A stretch of 64,000 bases of DNA from Larimichthys crocea (GCF_000972845.2 NC_040021.1:8227291-8291290); one strand, 5' to 3'. Positions 39,020-54,263 are shown, numbered from the stretch's first letter. The notes: a model not told the origin generated them from the letters alone. Translations and numbers: made by a program.

Positions 39020-42000
39020 TTTATGTGACTTTAATATCAACCACCAACTAAACAATTTCTAATTTAGAGTGAGTAAACACATCAAGTTGCAGAACAACAC
39101 AGTGCAAATTAATGAGGAAGTTAAAATTGTTCACCTTAATGTCATTAAAAATAAGACACAGTCCTTCTAGAATATGATAATAAATATGTCTGTGTTTGTC
39201 TCATAAGTTGCTGTGAGAATATGTTGACCGACTGTGGGCTTGACAGCTACACCATCAGCAAGACAAACTTTATGAAGACCAAATGATCTAAAAAAATAAT
39301 TATAATAATGCAAAGTAATGAATTAACTTAACTGGAATAATGCAGCAACAATGAAGCATGATAGATAGGTTGATAGTCCAATAGTTAGCTACAGATTAGA
39401 CGATTCAGTCTGTGGCTCTGCCGTCTGTGTGACCTCCAACATCAACGTCAGTTAAATAACGCTTCCTTTCCCTGATTCACGACCCTACAAACGTACCAAA
39501 GCCTCGATTTTTTTTACAAAGAGCAACAATAGGCCTGTAAAACTGTCACAGCAAAACTGAATTTACGTGCAACACTTTAAACAGTCGGACTAAACGTTTC
39601 TCCCAGGGTGAGACAGGAGAGGTTTTTGGAAATGGGTGGAGTGAGGGGGCAGTGGGTGGGTGTCCATCTGAGCTTTTTTCTCTCATTATGAAACAGGCCG
39701 ATCAAGCCAACTGGATCGGGTTGCTGGTGCCCAAGCTGTTAATCCATCACTGATATTGATTTCCGGTTGATCGTCAGGCCTCCTAATGATGTTCACCTTC
39801 AGGGCCAAGCTCATTGATTCATGGTCACTTGATCCATAACTGGTAATGTGACCCATGCAACAACAGTAATGCACAATTACCTCCCATTTTTACGCTCTAA
39901 TGGAAACTGGTGAAAACGGCAACTGATCAATACAATGAATAAATAAACAGAAATCATTAATATGGGACGCTATAAAGTCAGAGTAGAAATCTAAGGACTC
40001 CTTAATGGCACAAATATGTTTATAATCTATACTTTCACTTTAGTATAAGAATGAGTAAACATAGATGTGCATATCGCTTTCCATTTTTGAGTGAGTTCCT
40101 ACACGGAGATGATGCCTGGTTATCGTCTGCGTGAAATATCTTAACACATTCTTCACCTGGTCTACCAGCAGATTCTTTATTTCTTCCAGTTATTGTGTCT
40201 GGTACTTCCTTAACGGCAGAAACATTCAATGACGCAAGCAAAGCAAACCTGTAGCCAGTAATATATTCTTTCTAGTTTCATTCTACTTACTATGTATATG
40301 AGGAGGATTTCAGCCTTCATACTCATTTTTCAAACGTGACAAAGGAAGGATTAACCTGGGTGGAATGGATTACACCTGAGATCCCGGCAGCAATATGCAG
40401 AAGCATTACTCAAGTGGAAAAAGTGATGTTTATATGCTCTGTGAATCATCTGATGTGCCGGGTTTAATTGTACAGGTAGACCTGTAGACATACTTAGAGG
40501 CAGTTTGGAGGGCAAGATCTGACAAGACAGCACCACTTCCTTCACACAGGCACACTTCTGGCACTCTTAAAATCCAATTTCAAAAAAAGGGCCAAATACT
40601 TCCTCGACAAGTTTATACTTACTAAAATAGACTTGATGGGAAAATATCCACCCAAAATAGACATGGGAAACAGTTTTTTTTTCTCCACGGCATATTTGTC
40701 TTATTGGTTTATATTCAAAATAACTTCCTAATGGGTGAGAAAATGTTTTGGTAAGGTTGTTCACTGAGGAATTGCTATTAAGACTGCATACAAATTCCTC
40801 AGCGCTTTGTCGCGACCTGCTCTCGTGCTTTTCTCTACAAGGTTAAATCTCTTGCAAAATCTTGATGAAGTCATCTCTGGCAGCGACATCACAAATAACT
40901 GCTTTTTACCTGAATCACCATCCGAGGATCATGTACAGTCAGATTCTGTACAGTGTGTGAAACAAAGCAGAAACTGTCTTCCTCTTTTAGGAGAGTACCC
41001 TTGAGCAATTTTAGCAAAACACAATACTTTCTAGTTGATAACAGCAGAATTATATTTGAACTCTGGTTTACCCAAGAGAAAAAACGATCAAAGCCAATCA
41101 TGGGAATGTCTTTGTTACATTCATCTAGTAATAACCATCTTCCCAAGTGATGAGCAAAACACATGTGGTACTGTAAATGAAGTATGTCTGATGCAGATTT
41201 AAAAAAAATGTTCCATGGGAAGAGCACAACAGCAAGACCTCCAAAAGAGAGGTTGAGATGTAGAGATGTGAAACTGGGACTGAAGCCAGTGTTTGATTGG
41301 GTTTTAGGGGTAAAGTTAACGCCCAGTTTAGTCTGGGGGTGAGGTGGAGGTGAAGGGAGTGGGGAGAGAGGAGGGGATGTAGACTCCAGCCTCTGTGTTG
41401 GGGTTGATGGTTTCGCTGGAGCTGAAATGTAATGATGTGGATCATGGACAAACATGGCCTCTTGCTGGAGTTGGTTTGTTTGAGGAGAAGATGCCACTGT
41501 GGAATCTGACTTGACATGATTAAAGAAGAGGAGACTTAATGCCTTACACAGACTGAGTGAGGACACTGTGCGGAGCTCTGGGCTGCTATAGAAGCTCAGC
41601 GTGTTCACATATGGACCATATATGAAGCAGCTGAATTCATACATAAGGCTTTTACGGCACTCTCGTGTTTGATTCCTTGTTCCAAATAGACCTGGGTTAT
41701 TCAGATACTTGAAAATACATGTTGACATACCAGAATGATGAACAAGCTATTACACAATAATAAATAATAATAAAAAAGTGTGAGAACACATGATTTATGT
41801 CCAGTATATTGACGGAGCATCATAAATTACACCATTTGTTGTGGTGCATTTCAATTGTCAGGGAGTCAGGGAAAGAAGAAAGAAGTTCTTTGTTTGCAAT
41901 GTAATGTTAGAAGTCATGTTCATGTCTGACAAATGTTTCACGACCGCACTGTTATTTTTTGTGTCTTGTAAGTCTGCGTGGGCCGCACACACTCAATTTA

Positions 42001-42455
42001 GACCTTTGGATTTTTGTTGACGTAGCAGATACACACTTTAAAAAAATCACTAATATAATGTAAACAAGCATCTGCTCAAGATAAATAAAGTTATGTATTG
42101 GCAGCTGCTGAGTAGATCCACTTAAGTCATCCATTACCAAAAATAAATAAAATAATACTAATGTATGTTTTGTCTTATAATTCTGGACATAATACAACAT
42201 CACTACACTAACATACCTTTATGTTTTATGTCTAAGAAAACATATTGCACAACGCCATTACAACATCATCAAACGTTCTTCAATCAACACTGTGACAGGT
42301 GAAGTGACTCATGTCGATTATCTTGTTATCAAGGCAGCTCTGAGTGGGTGAAATGTACTAGATAACAAGTGAACATTTAGTCCTCATTGTTCACATGTTA
42401 GACGCGGGAAGAACTGGCAAGCCTAAAGATTTAAGTGACTCTGAGTCTGAAGCAT
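39020..42455. other. Intergenic; contains one unusually long frame
   Basis: Mostly unique AT-rich DNA. The only notable object is the 279-codon minus-strand frame at 40889-41728, listed separately. No other domain or RNA recognised. Confidence 0.4.
40889..41728 (-). CDS. Unrecognised 279-aa open reading frame (doubtful)
   Basis: The longest uninterrupted ATG-to-stop frame in the window. The middle (about residues 103-135) is Pro/Ser/Thr-rich; the remainder is rich in Leu, Ser, Phe and His with no motif I recognise. There is no signal peptide and no clear transmembrane pattern. A CAG/GTAAAA donor-like site lies close to its 3' end (about 40912), so it might be an exon or a relic. The composition otherwise resembles chance translation of non-coding DNA. 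No neighbouring exon was found. I consider it probably not a gene. Confidence 0.12.
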   Translation of the reverse strand: MSTCIFKYLNNPGLFGTRNQTRECRKSLMYEFSCFIYGPYVNTLSFYSSPELRTVSSLSLCKALSLLFFNHVKSDSTVASSPQTNQLQQEAMFVHDPHHYISAPAKPSTPTQRLESTSPPLSPLPSPPPHPQTKLGVNFTPKTQSNTGFSPSFTSLHLNLSFGGLAVVLFPWNIFFKSASDILHLQYHMCFAHHLGRWLLLDECNKDIPMIGFDRFFSWVNQSSNIILLLSTRKYCVLLKLLKGTLLKEEDSFCFVSHTVQNLTVHDPRMVIQVKSSYL

Positions 42456-42461
42456 CTTCAA

Positions 42462-42545
42462 AATTATTATTATTATTATTTTTAACCAGGTTCCATTGAG
42501 GTTAAAAACCCTTTTGTGGGGTGTTCTCAGTCTGCAGTGGCCATG
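42462..42545. repeat. Teleost dispersed repeat fragment (TTTAACCAGG family)
   Basis: (ATT)n followed by TTTTTAACCAGGTTCCATTGAGGTTAAAAACCC, close in form to a widespread fish repeat (AACCAGG..CCATTGAGATTAAAA). Only one end is present, next to the MITE. Confidence 0.55.
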
Positions 42546-42587
42546 TGCATAGAAACACAACACATAAAGGGAGCAGCCTGGGCCTAA

Positions 42588-42831
42588 ACACTCAGTTGCC
42601 AGTTCATTAGATAAACCCAGCTAACACTAATGCAATCCAAGGCAATAAATCCTCGTTCATGAATGTTGGTCATTTGGAGGATGTCGCTTGTGGCGCTTAC
42701 ATTACATATAGATGTTATTTACTGCACAGTTGAATCAACACATCTCTAAAACCGAACATGATGACCTTCATGAAGGATTTATTTCAGGACTGTTGTATTA
42801 GACTCTGTGCCTAATAAACTGCCAGAGTGTA
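42588..42831. mobile_element. Hairpin MITE with long terminal inverted repeats
   Basis: The left end ACACTCAGTTGCCAGTTCAT matches the inverse of the right end CTAATAAACTGCCAGAGTGT. Further inside, CTAATGCAATCC..AATAAATCCTCGTTCATGAA (left) pairs with TTCATGAAGGATTTATT..TTGTATTAG (right), so the element folds back on itself. It encodes no protein. The family resembles a hairpin repeat common in fish; the class of its transposase is not assigned. Confidence 0.75.
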
Positions 42832-43253
42832 TAATATTTCTAAACGTGGCCACGAGCTGGCAACACACTATACATGTTTATATATGAAGCATATCATTTA
42901 ACAACGTTTATGACCCTGCTTATCTCATTCTTTATTTTTAAATTAAGGCTACGTTTATGTAATACACTCATTCGCTTATTTATATGAGTCTATTCTGTAT
43001 TGTAATTTCCTATGATATGTTTGTAATGTAGGTAATATACATATATATGCTTGGAGTTAATGATAGGATTCTCTATGCAAACCGAGAGCAACAGTATGAA
43101 GCAGGCTCACTGAGTATGTGCCCCATCATGGATGAGCTGAGGTGACGTGATGACTGTATGACCTGCTGTATTTATTCATGTCAGCTGTGTCTCTGAATGT
43201 TTATACTGAAAACAATCTATGACATCAATAGACACCTACACACCTGCAGCGAC

Positions 43254-43255
<2 letters not shown>

Positions 43256-43287
<32 letters not shown>
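43256..43287 (+). repeat. CA microsatellite
   Basis: 16 perfect CA units. Confidence 0.95.
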
Positions 43288-43290
<3 letters not shown>

Positions 43291-45095
43291 GAAATATTGA
43301 TATGATGCAGATGCACTGTGGCCGAGCACAGATGTCACTGCAGCATGTTTCACTCACAACATGCGTGTCTTTGCACTATCCACTGGGGTAACTTATGAAT
43401 CTTTTATCAAAACTGGCCTAATTGCTTAACCATCCATGTCCCGGTCCAGTGGTGAATGGCGGGAGGGAGACCAGGCATGCCATAACAGTCATAAAAACAA
43501 CAAGCAAAGACGCCAGCGTTTGGTCGGAGTCTGCCCTTTTCCTTTTCGTCTCTCTGTCCGTCTATTTTTATTCAGACTTTATTTATGGTAAGGTAGCCCC
43601 ATTGTGAGCACGGGTTTCTTTTCTAAGGGAAACCACACACTGAGCAATAATTCTATGAATATAATAAGTTGTGGACAACCGGGGAGAAAGGAGTGGTGGG
43701 TGGGTGGGAGAGGTTTACTGATATGAATACAAAACAGCAGTAACCAGACATAATAATCATATCAACATCTGGGCAATTTAAGTGCAAATCAGTAGGCGAA
43801 CATGTGCACGTTACTGCGAATGCACTCATCCCTTTCGGCGAGCTCTTTCTCCCTATGCCAAGACACACCGCAACAGCATAAAACCAATATTCCCCTACCC
43901 ATCTGCTTATTTTCCTCTAAGTGTTTGCACTCCATAGAAAACAAGCAGCAGTATACAGCTTCCTGTCCTCACTCTATCTGCCCTAAGAAAAACAACTTTC
44001 CCCTTCTGTTCTCACTCCCACTCTCTGCTCTGTCTCACAGCAGAGGAAGCTGCCCGTTTCTGCCGGAGAGTCAGAACTTTGGAAGAGTAGTTTGAGAAAA
44101 AAAAGTAAAAAAAAAAAAAAAAAAAAGAGAGGACAGATGAGAGAGTCTGCAGGGAGTTTTTGACTCCCAAACCATCTCCCCAAGTTCCTGGGAGCTGACT
44201 AGCCCGTCCCAGGAAACTCCCTGCTATTCCTACTCTGTGGAAAAAAAAAATAGAAGAAAAAAAACAGCTGCACATTCTCACTTCTCAGTGGCTGTTTGAA
44301 CTCAACCCTGATCAGGGGAACAAAAAAAATCCCAATATCTTAACAGGCAGGGTCTAAAAAAAAACAAAATGTGTTTATGGTATGAAATTTGAACTGTGAT
44401 ATCAGCTCTTTAGGCATGCACAAAGAAATTAGTCTATTTTTATTTATTACCATTGCCATTGTTGCTTTAAATATGAAATGCTGTTTTTATCATCTTCTAT
44501 TGTCTGTCTATAAATAAGACTGGAAGCGGTCATTCTTCCTGCTCGCAGCTGGTGTCCAACTGGAATCACTTTTGTAAACATTTTTTTTTTCGCTGAATAT
44601 GCCAATATCAGGGACTCTGTGTGCGCCTGTGCCTGTTTGCATAATTACAGATGCGCCTCTCTTCCTAAGCTGTCATTAGAAAAGGGAATGGGAATGTCTC
44701 CAGGCTACAACCACCGCTTGCGGTTACGTAACATACTCCTTCTTCTCGGATCCTGTCTTATCCCGGAGACAGCTGAAAAACTCTCCGGTCCTTCCACTGC
44801 CTATTGTCTGACAGAGAGAGGGGAGAGTGTGTTGATTATTTCACAGCCTCAAACGGGTCTGTGTGTCCATTTTTTTTTCTCCCTTTCATTTTCGCCCCTG
44901 TGTTTTTAAGTCTTTGTCTGTCTGCTTCGCTCCGTTTGGTTGGTGGCGGTGCGCGCGTATGTTGCTCTTCTCCGAGTGTCCGTGAGAGGGCGCACTGAGC
45001 CTTGCGACGGCTGGGATGCTGGTGGCCCCTCAGACAAAAGAGAAAATGATATTTCGAGCTCTACAAGAGAAAAGGGCGAGTGAGACTTGATGTGT

Positions 45096-45126
45096 ACACA
45101 TCTCCACACATCATGTGGAGATGTGT
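45096..45126. repeat. Perfect 13-bp inverted repeat upstream of mycn
   Basis: Arms ACACATCTCCACA and TGTGGAGATGTGT are exact reverse complements around a 5-base loop, about 0.7 kb upstream of the inferred transcription start. It could form a hairpin or be a dyad binding site. Function unknown. Confidence 0.7.
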
Positions 45127-45783
45127 TAGTTTGTGTCCAGAAGAAGTGATGCTCATGTAGAAATATGAATTTCATATATTAAAAAAAAACATTTTAAAAA
45201 TCATTTTGACTAATTAAGCCCAGATAATTCTAAAAAAAAAAAAAATACAATACATAAATTGTTTATTACTGTCCAGTAATAGATAGTATTTTCACATGGA
45301 TCATGTGTGTGGTTATGTGTGTGTGTGTGCTTGCTGCCCTTCACTTGCACAGTTCAAGCCCTCAGGTCAGCTGCAGCATCCAGGCTGCTGCTGTGCCCTT
45401 GAGCAACCTGAGCAAGACATCAAATCACTAACAGCCTCTGGGTTACTTCGACCGTTTCAAAGCTGATCCTGGTTTTGACATCCCCAGCGGAGAAGATGGT
45501 TTAAAAGAGAGGGAAGACAGTTTGCCTTAAGGCTGTCAATAATATATATTTTCTTCCTTCCTTATTTGCCTCCTTTCTTTCTTCCTTTCCACCTTGCTTG
45601 CTTTCCTTTTTCCTCTCCCTCCCTCTCTTGCTGTCATTATTGCTGCAATGTTTAGGCTATTTTCTCGCTTCACCTTGAAAGAAAGCTCCCAGGCAGCCAG
45701 CCTGTCTCCCGCGCCGCAACAAACCCAACTGTACCACCCCCTAGCCCGGGGAGGGGAGGAGTCTGCCTCAACAGAACTCAGTG

Positions 45784-45789
45784 TATAAC
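45784..45789 (+). promoter_or_regulatory. Weak TATA-like element of the mycn promoter
   Basis: A TATAAC motif lies just upstream of the inferred exon 1. It follows a short GC-rich stretch (CCCGGGGAGGGGAGG around 45745-45759) of the kind bound by Sp/MAZ-type factors. The spacing suits transcription starting near 45812. Placement depends on the exon 1 model. Confidence 0.3.
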
Positions 45790-45811
45790 ACTCTGCAGCC
45801 AGCCACAATGT

Positions 45812-45935
45812 GTGTCAGAGGACTGTCTGTGCTCCCAAAGTAGATGACTGCTCCAAATCTGGTGTCTGTATTACTGACTGCGAGAGACTACGAGAAAAAA
45901 TTGGTTCGCACATTATCATCCCGAGTCAGGACGAG
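45812..45935 (+). other. mycn: Putative non-coding exon 1 of mycn
   Basis: Vertebrate myc genes usually have an untranslated first exon. A good splice donor (GACGAG then GTGAGC) lies at 45935/45936, followed by a 453-bp intron ending at the exon 2 acceptor. The 5' limit is only an estimate, placed about 28 bases after a weak TATA-like motif. No long frame is present here. The exon is inferred, not proven; transcript data would fix its start. Confidence 0.45.
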
Positions 45936-46409
45936 GTGAGCATCCTCTCATTTTGAGCGGTTAAAAACAGAAACGTGTTGTTGCTCTCTCTGATTTTTCT
46001 CACTCAACACACTCTCTGCTGGTTTGGATTGTTGTCATCACATGTGTTTTTTTGTAAACATGTTTTTGTTTTTTTGTATATGTGTGTGTCCCGGTCATAT
46101 CTGCTGTGTTTAGTCAGTGGTGAGCCAATGCGTCGTTTTGCACACTTTGTGCGTCACGGTCACATTTTACGCACATTCTCCTGTGAGGATTTGTGCGGTT
46201 TTTTTTTCTTCTTTTAAACCCCACAGAGGAGTGAGTGTGGAATTCAGTGGAGCAGACTGTGAGTCTGTGTGTGGGCTTTGACTCCTGTTCTCTCCACAGT
46301 GGAGTTTTCAGGTGTGATAGAGCAGAGAGGGAATGGAGAGAGACGCTCTTTGCTTCTGGAGACTAAAGTACCTTTTGTTCCTTTACAGGTTTTTCGATTG
46401 TGGGATAGA

Positions 46410-50054
<3,645 letters not shown>

Positions 50055-50502
50055 CAGACAACCACTACAACACAGAAACACTCACATATACCCTGGATGA
50101 CCCTCCCCTACCACTGCCTCAACTCAGTCTGAAACACACACACACACACACACACAAAGGTCTATACACTTAAGCACAGACACATAGGCCTGTATATCTG
50201 TTGTACACACACAAACATCTCAGAGGACGTTTATCTTCAACACACCTGGAGGAGGGCGGGCAGGGGGGCAGGGGGGGGGTTTGCTGGAGGGATGCTCGGA
50301 CTTTCACTGCCGCCACTTTTTTTGCACATTTGTTGACGTTAAGAATGTTTAGGGTTTACTTTTTCAATCCAGTCACATTGAGGAAAAATTTTTTAAAAAA
50401 AGAAAAAAGAGAGAAAGAAAAGAATGAGGAAGGAGAGACTCCTTGTTTTTGGTCTTCCCTTCCTCTGTTTTTTTTTTTTTTATATCATTTCTATTTGTAT
50501 CT

Positions 50503-50535
<33 letters not shown>
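50503..50535 (+). repeat. Poly-T tract in mycn 3'UTR
   Basis: 33 consecutive T, with a second T14 run at 50468-50481. In the mRNA these give long U tracts. Confidence 0.95.
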
Positions 50536-50536
<1 letters not shown>

Positions 50537-50841
50537 TACTCACTGTGACACCAGCCTGGAATCAGGTGATTCCCACAGGGAATGGGGGTGTCAGAGGGCA
50601 CTTTGCTTGGAGAGTTCGCGTACAAGAAAGCAGTGCACACTTACTTTGCCTTCACCACTGCAAAAAACAAACAAACAAACAAACGAAACAAAAAAAAACT
50701 GAAGAGACTATGATGACTGAGGCGTTATGGGTCACATAAAACAATGCCACTACAGGTTCTCTTTCTTTCACTCCTCTCTCACACTGGTGCTCAAACCAAG
50801 TCAGTGGATGTATAACTGTGCACCTTGCTAGCCGACACTTT

Positions 50842-50849
50842 TGTATATA
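50842..50849 (+). promoter_or_regulatory. Pumilio-binding motif in mycn 3'UTR
   Basis: TGTATATA is a perfect Pumilio response element (TGTANATA), located in the 3'UTR about 790 bases after the stop. The motif is seen directly; binding is inferred. Confidence 0.35.
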
Positions 50850-50984
50850 ACAATAGTGTACAGACAAAATACACTCAGATCTGCCTTGTTTTGTAATACA
50901 TTTTTGTCCTTTGTTTTTACTTTTTTTTTTATACATGTCAGGAAGCTGCCAATAACTAGACTGGAAGTTTATATACCTTTAAAA

Positions 50985-50992
50985 GTACTGTA
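50985..50992 (+). promoter_or_regulatory. miR-101 8-mer site in mycn 3'UTR
   Basis: GTACTGTA is a full 8-mer match to the miR-101-3p seed, within an AT-rich part of the 3'UTR. miR-101 is a reported regulator of mammalian MYCN. Function in this species is inferred. Confidence 0.4.
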
Positions 50993-51401
50993 AGGCCTCG
51001 ATTTTTGAGAGTCACAAAACTTTGTAATATAACAATATATTGTTTTTTTTCCTTATCTTTTTCTTTGTTTTGTATCATATTACTAATTCTACACACCTTT
51101 ATGCTTTTAGTGTGAACCTGATACATACTAAATTTGATACTTATATTTTCGTATGAAAATGAGTTCTCGGTAGATATCACTTTATCTCGTCTTTTTTTTT
51201 TTTCTCCTTCTATCTCAGATAATTCTTTTGTACAGCAAATGTGTTCTATCCTCATCATGTACCTGGCCTTTTTTTCTTTCCTCCTCTTTTGTTTATATTT
51301 GTAACTATCGGGTGCATAGAACTGGGTAAACGGATATAAGATGTTTGTTTTTTTCACTTTTAAAATGTACATTTAGTGCTGCAACTCCTAGCACTTTGAA
51401 A

Positions 51402-51408
51402 TACCTCA
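51402..51408 (+). promoter_or_regulatory. let-7 seed match in mycn 3'UTR
   Basis: TACCTCA is a 7mer-A1 match to the let-7 seed. let-7 regulation of mammalian MYCN mRNA is established; its use here is inferred from the motif. It lies only 5 bases after a miR-17-type site and just before the polyA signal. Confidence 0.4.
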
Positions 51409-51416
51409 TTTTGAAA

Positions 51417-51422
51417 AATAAA
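51417..51422 (+). terminator. mycn polyadenylation signal (AATAAA)
   Basis: A canonical AATAAA lies 1.36 kb after the stop codon. It is followed by an A-rich likely cleavage zone near 51435-51445 and a TG/T-rich stretch (TGTGCTCGTTGTGGATC, then T10). This is the best mRNA end downstream of the gene. Confidence 0.75.
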
Positions 51423-51664
51423 TAGACATCATAAAATCCTAAATCTGTGCTCGTTGTGGATCTTTTTTTTTTTTAACGTGCTTTCACCTTTAACCCTCTC
51501 TCGTCCTCTTTCATATCTGTTTATTTCTCTGTTTGCCCCGACGTTTCCGTATTTGTTTTTCTGCTTCTCAAAGACTCATCCTGACAAAGAAATAAAGAGA
51601 GTGTCTTCTGAATCCTCTCTGTCTCAGCACCCTGCGGCTACCTCCCCCTCTGTAGCCTCTCACA

Positions 51665-51766
51665 CCCACCCACACACACACACCCACACACACACCTACA
51701 CACACACACACTCCTCAAGTGCACCGGAGCACACACACACACACATACACACACACACACACACAC
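51665..51766 (+). repeat. Compound CA-rich microsatellite
   Basis: Interrupted CACA blocks just past the mycn polyA site. Confidence 0.9.
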
Positions 51767-51916
51767 TCCTCTCTCTGTTTCCCTCTCACACCGACACACA
51801 GCCCTTCCTACTACATTGTTCGGGCCGTTGCCATAGAAACTGGAGCAGCTGCTGAGTGGCAGACACCGAGAGTGAGTCTTTTATTTGTCTGTTAGTAGTC
51901 TGTGTATTTCTGCCTG

Positions 51917-51918
<2 letters not shown>

Positions 51919-51949
<31 letters not shown>
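51919..51949 (+). repeat. GT microsatellite
   Basis: About 15 TG units. Confidence 0.95.
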
Positions 51950-51952
<3 letters not shown>

Positions 51953-53448
51953 CGTATGAATGCAAATGTCTGTATGTGAGTCTACCTTTTGTCCCGGTCT
52001 GTGTGTGGCCCGGGCGCCTGATATCTCAGGCGTTGTGCGCCGCCTGCCACGATGCCAGGACAAGGCTGGATACTGTTTACCAACATCAGCCACATGGCTC
52101 TGGCCTCCTCCTCCTCCTCCTCCTAACCCTTACCTCCTCCTCCTACTCTTCCTCCACCCCTCTTTCCTCCTTCCCTCTGTGCCTCCAGTACCGGGCCTTA
52201 GCCCAAATATGTGCCACTCAGGAGTCTGGCCAGGCGTTCTCTGGAGATGGCTGAAAGAGAAATCTGTTGCCACGGTCTGAGTAGCCATTCAGCACGACAG
52301 TGTGTTCACAGAGGGAAAGAGAAAGAGACTTGCAGAGAAGGGAATTAACAGGACATAAAAACACACATTGTTGATGACTTTGATTAATCCTTTTTACCTA
52401 AGAAAGCACTGACTGCATCGCACCATATGACGGGGTGACCCTTTCATCTTCAGTAAATACGCTATATTACTGAGCGGGCGCTTTACAGGATGAATCAAAC
52501 GCTCAATTCTTACAGTTTCAGAGCGGGTCGACCACATTTATCCATAGGAGCAGGACTGAAATGATTCAGAGGTATGTGCACTATGTAATAGACAGGGCTA
52601 TATGAAGACTGATGACTTTGTTTTGGAGTCGAGACAGCCCAAGACTGAGCCTCTCGGTGGGGGAGTGGAACTGGTGGATTACATAACAGGAGTCTGGTAG
52701 GTCTGGTGTCTTTGTGCGCGCTTACTGTGCCTATGTGTGTGTGTGTGTGTGTACAGGACAGGAGTCTTGTGTCTTTGAGTGTGTGTGTGTAAGTGTGTGT
52801 GTCCCCTCGTGGGACTTCCCCTTACCATCTGCCTAATGGCTTATCCTGCTTGGTTATAGGATGAAAACAAGTTCACAGACAATAACATCCCACCGAAAAA
52901 ACTTAAAGGAAAAACAGCATATTGCAGCTAAGAGTGTCAGTTTGCTTCAGATGGGAAGATAAACTGTGAAATCGAACACACGAGACACGTGATCAGCACT
53001 GCTCAAACACACACACACACACCCACACACACACATCATAACCGTTTCCAGGGGCGCGTTTCCCGCCCACACTCCCAGTGTTAAACAAACACAAAATAGT
53101 ACACCTCTCAGCTGTGTGCACACACACACACACACGTGCTGCTTTCCTCTTTCTTACTCCAGCACACACACACACCTACTTCAGCTACAGTTAAGCCATC
53201 AGCTCTGTGAAATGAGGCTAATTGTTTTAGAGGGGAGCTGACATTCAGGGAGTAGCCATCTTCTACGTTAAACAGACATATGGCCATGGCTTTTCCCTGA
53301 TTAATACCCATTATCCTTCTGCCCACTGACTGCCTGGCTGGAGCTGCCCAGACACCCACACGACACGACCCTAATGGGCTTACGCCCCACTGACGGATGT
53401 ACATTAAAGCTACACAGAGAGATAATGTGGCATATTTGGGTTTTTTTT

Positions 53449-53451
<3 letters not shown>

Positions 53452-53479
<28 letters not shown>
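53452..53479 (+). repeat. GT microsatellite
   Basis: 14 perfect units. Confidence 0.95.
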
Positions 53480-53483
<4 letters not shown>

Positions 53484-53924
53484 GCGTCTTGTCATCTGTT
53501 TTGAGATCTTCATTACGGCCGGCATTAATCGACAACACTTCTGTTGTCCTGTCGGACACCGGATCTGTATTCAGCGTGTTAACCTTCCCATATGGAAGAA
53601 TACAATGGCCGCTGTGTGTGTGGATACACAAGTGTGTGTGCGCCTGCAATGTGCCCAACCTCTGCACAAAGGCATGCCCGTCACCCATGCGCCACACTGG
53701 GATCTGTTTGCCAAGAGCCCTGCTATCTGTGTGTGTGGGGGGGGGTGGGGGGTAGTGTGTGTGTCTGTGTGTGTGTGTGTGTCTGTGTGTGTGTTTATGT
53801 GTGTGTCACCATCTGTTGTGAGGTCCACTGCGGTCGCAGGTGCTTAGAAATGGTGCGTTGTTGGGGTTGTGGTAGGTAGAGGAGTTGTACCCGATACAGG
53901 GAGGGTATTGGGGCAGAAAACATG

Positions 53925-53925
53925 G

Positions 53926-53956
<31 letters not shown>
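53925..53956 (+). repeat. GT microsatellite
   Basis: About 16 TG units. Confidence 0.95.
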
Positions 53957-53957
<1 letters not shown>

Positions 53958-54231
53958 TGGAGAATAAGGGGCAGTTCCTCGAGGGAACCCATTGCCCTAT
54001 CTGAGTAATATGCAGCCCTGACAAAGAGCTGTGGAGCTACAGTAATTGCAGAGCACATAGTGGACAGGGAGGCAAGAAAAGGGAGGGAGGGAGGGTGGAA
54101 AGGGAGAGAAAAGGAGGCCTGAGTGTTTGATCAAAGTTTACCAAAGTCTGAGGAGATTTGCATACAGATGGTACTGTAGCCCGGCCCCCGGAATACCTTT
54201 CCCTCTCTTTATTTTTCTTTCTTCGTCTCTC

Positions 54232-54235
<4 letters not shown>

Positions 54236-54262
<27 letters not shown>

Positions 54263-54263
54263 G
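54236..54263 (+). repeat. CT microsatellite
   Basis: 14 CT units, followed by a CA-rich stretch. Confidence 0.95.

Larger units (their letters stand above)
42840..45780. other. mycn 5' flanking DNA, no other gene
   Basis: Includes a CA run at 43256-43287, A-rich tracts at 44098-44127 and 45225-45245, and a CT-rich segment at about 45545-45630. Sequence near 45340-45420 (TGCCCTTGAGCAACCTGAGC) could be an old SINE-like fragment. Proximal promoter elements presumably lie in the last few hundred bases. Confidence 0.4.

Noticed and set aside
45340..45420. Possible SINE fragment near the mycn promoter
   Set aside because: Only short similarity (TTCAAGCC, TGCCCTTGAGCAA) without clear boxes or tail; too weak to call as a feature.
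46269..46409. N-terminal extension of N-Myc upstream of the ATG
   Set aside because: A strong splice acceptor at 46388 shows most of this frame is intron, and the conserved N-Myc start matches the internal ATG.
53374..53847. 157-aa frame rich in Cys-Val
   Set aside because: Made by two GT microsatellites; not a cysteine-rich protein.
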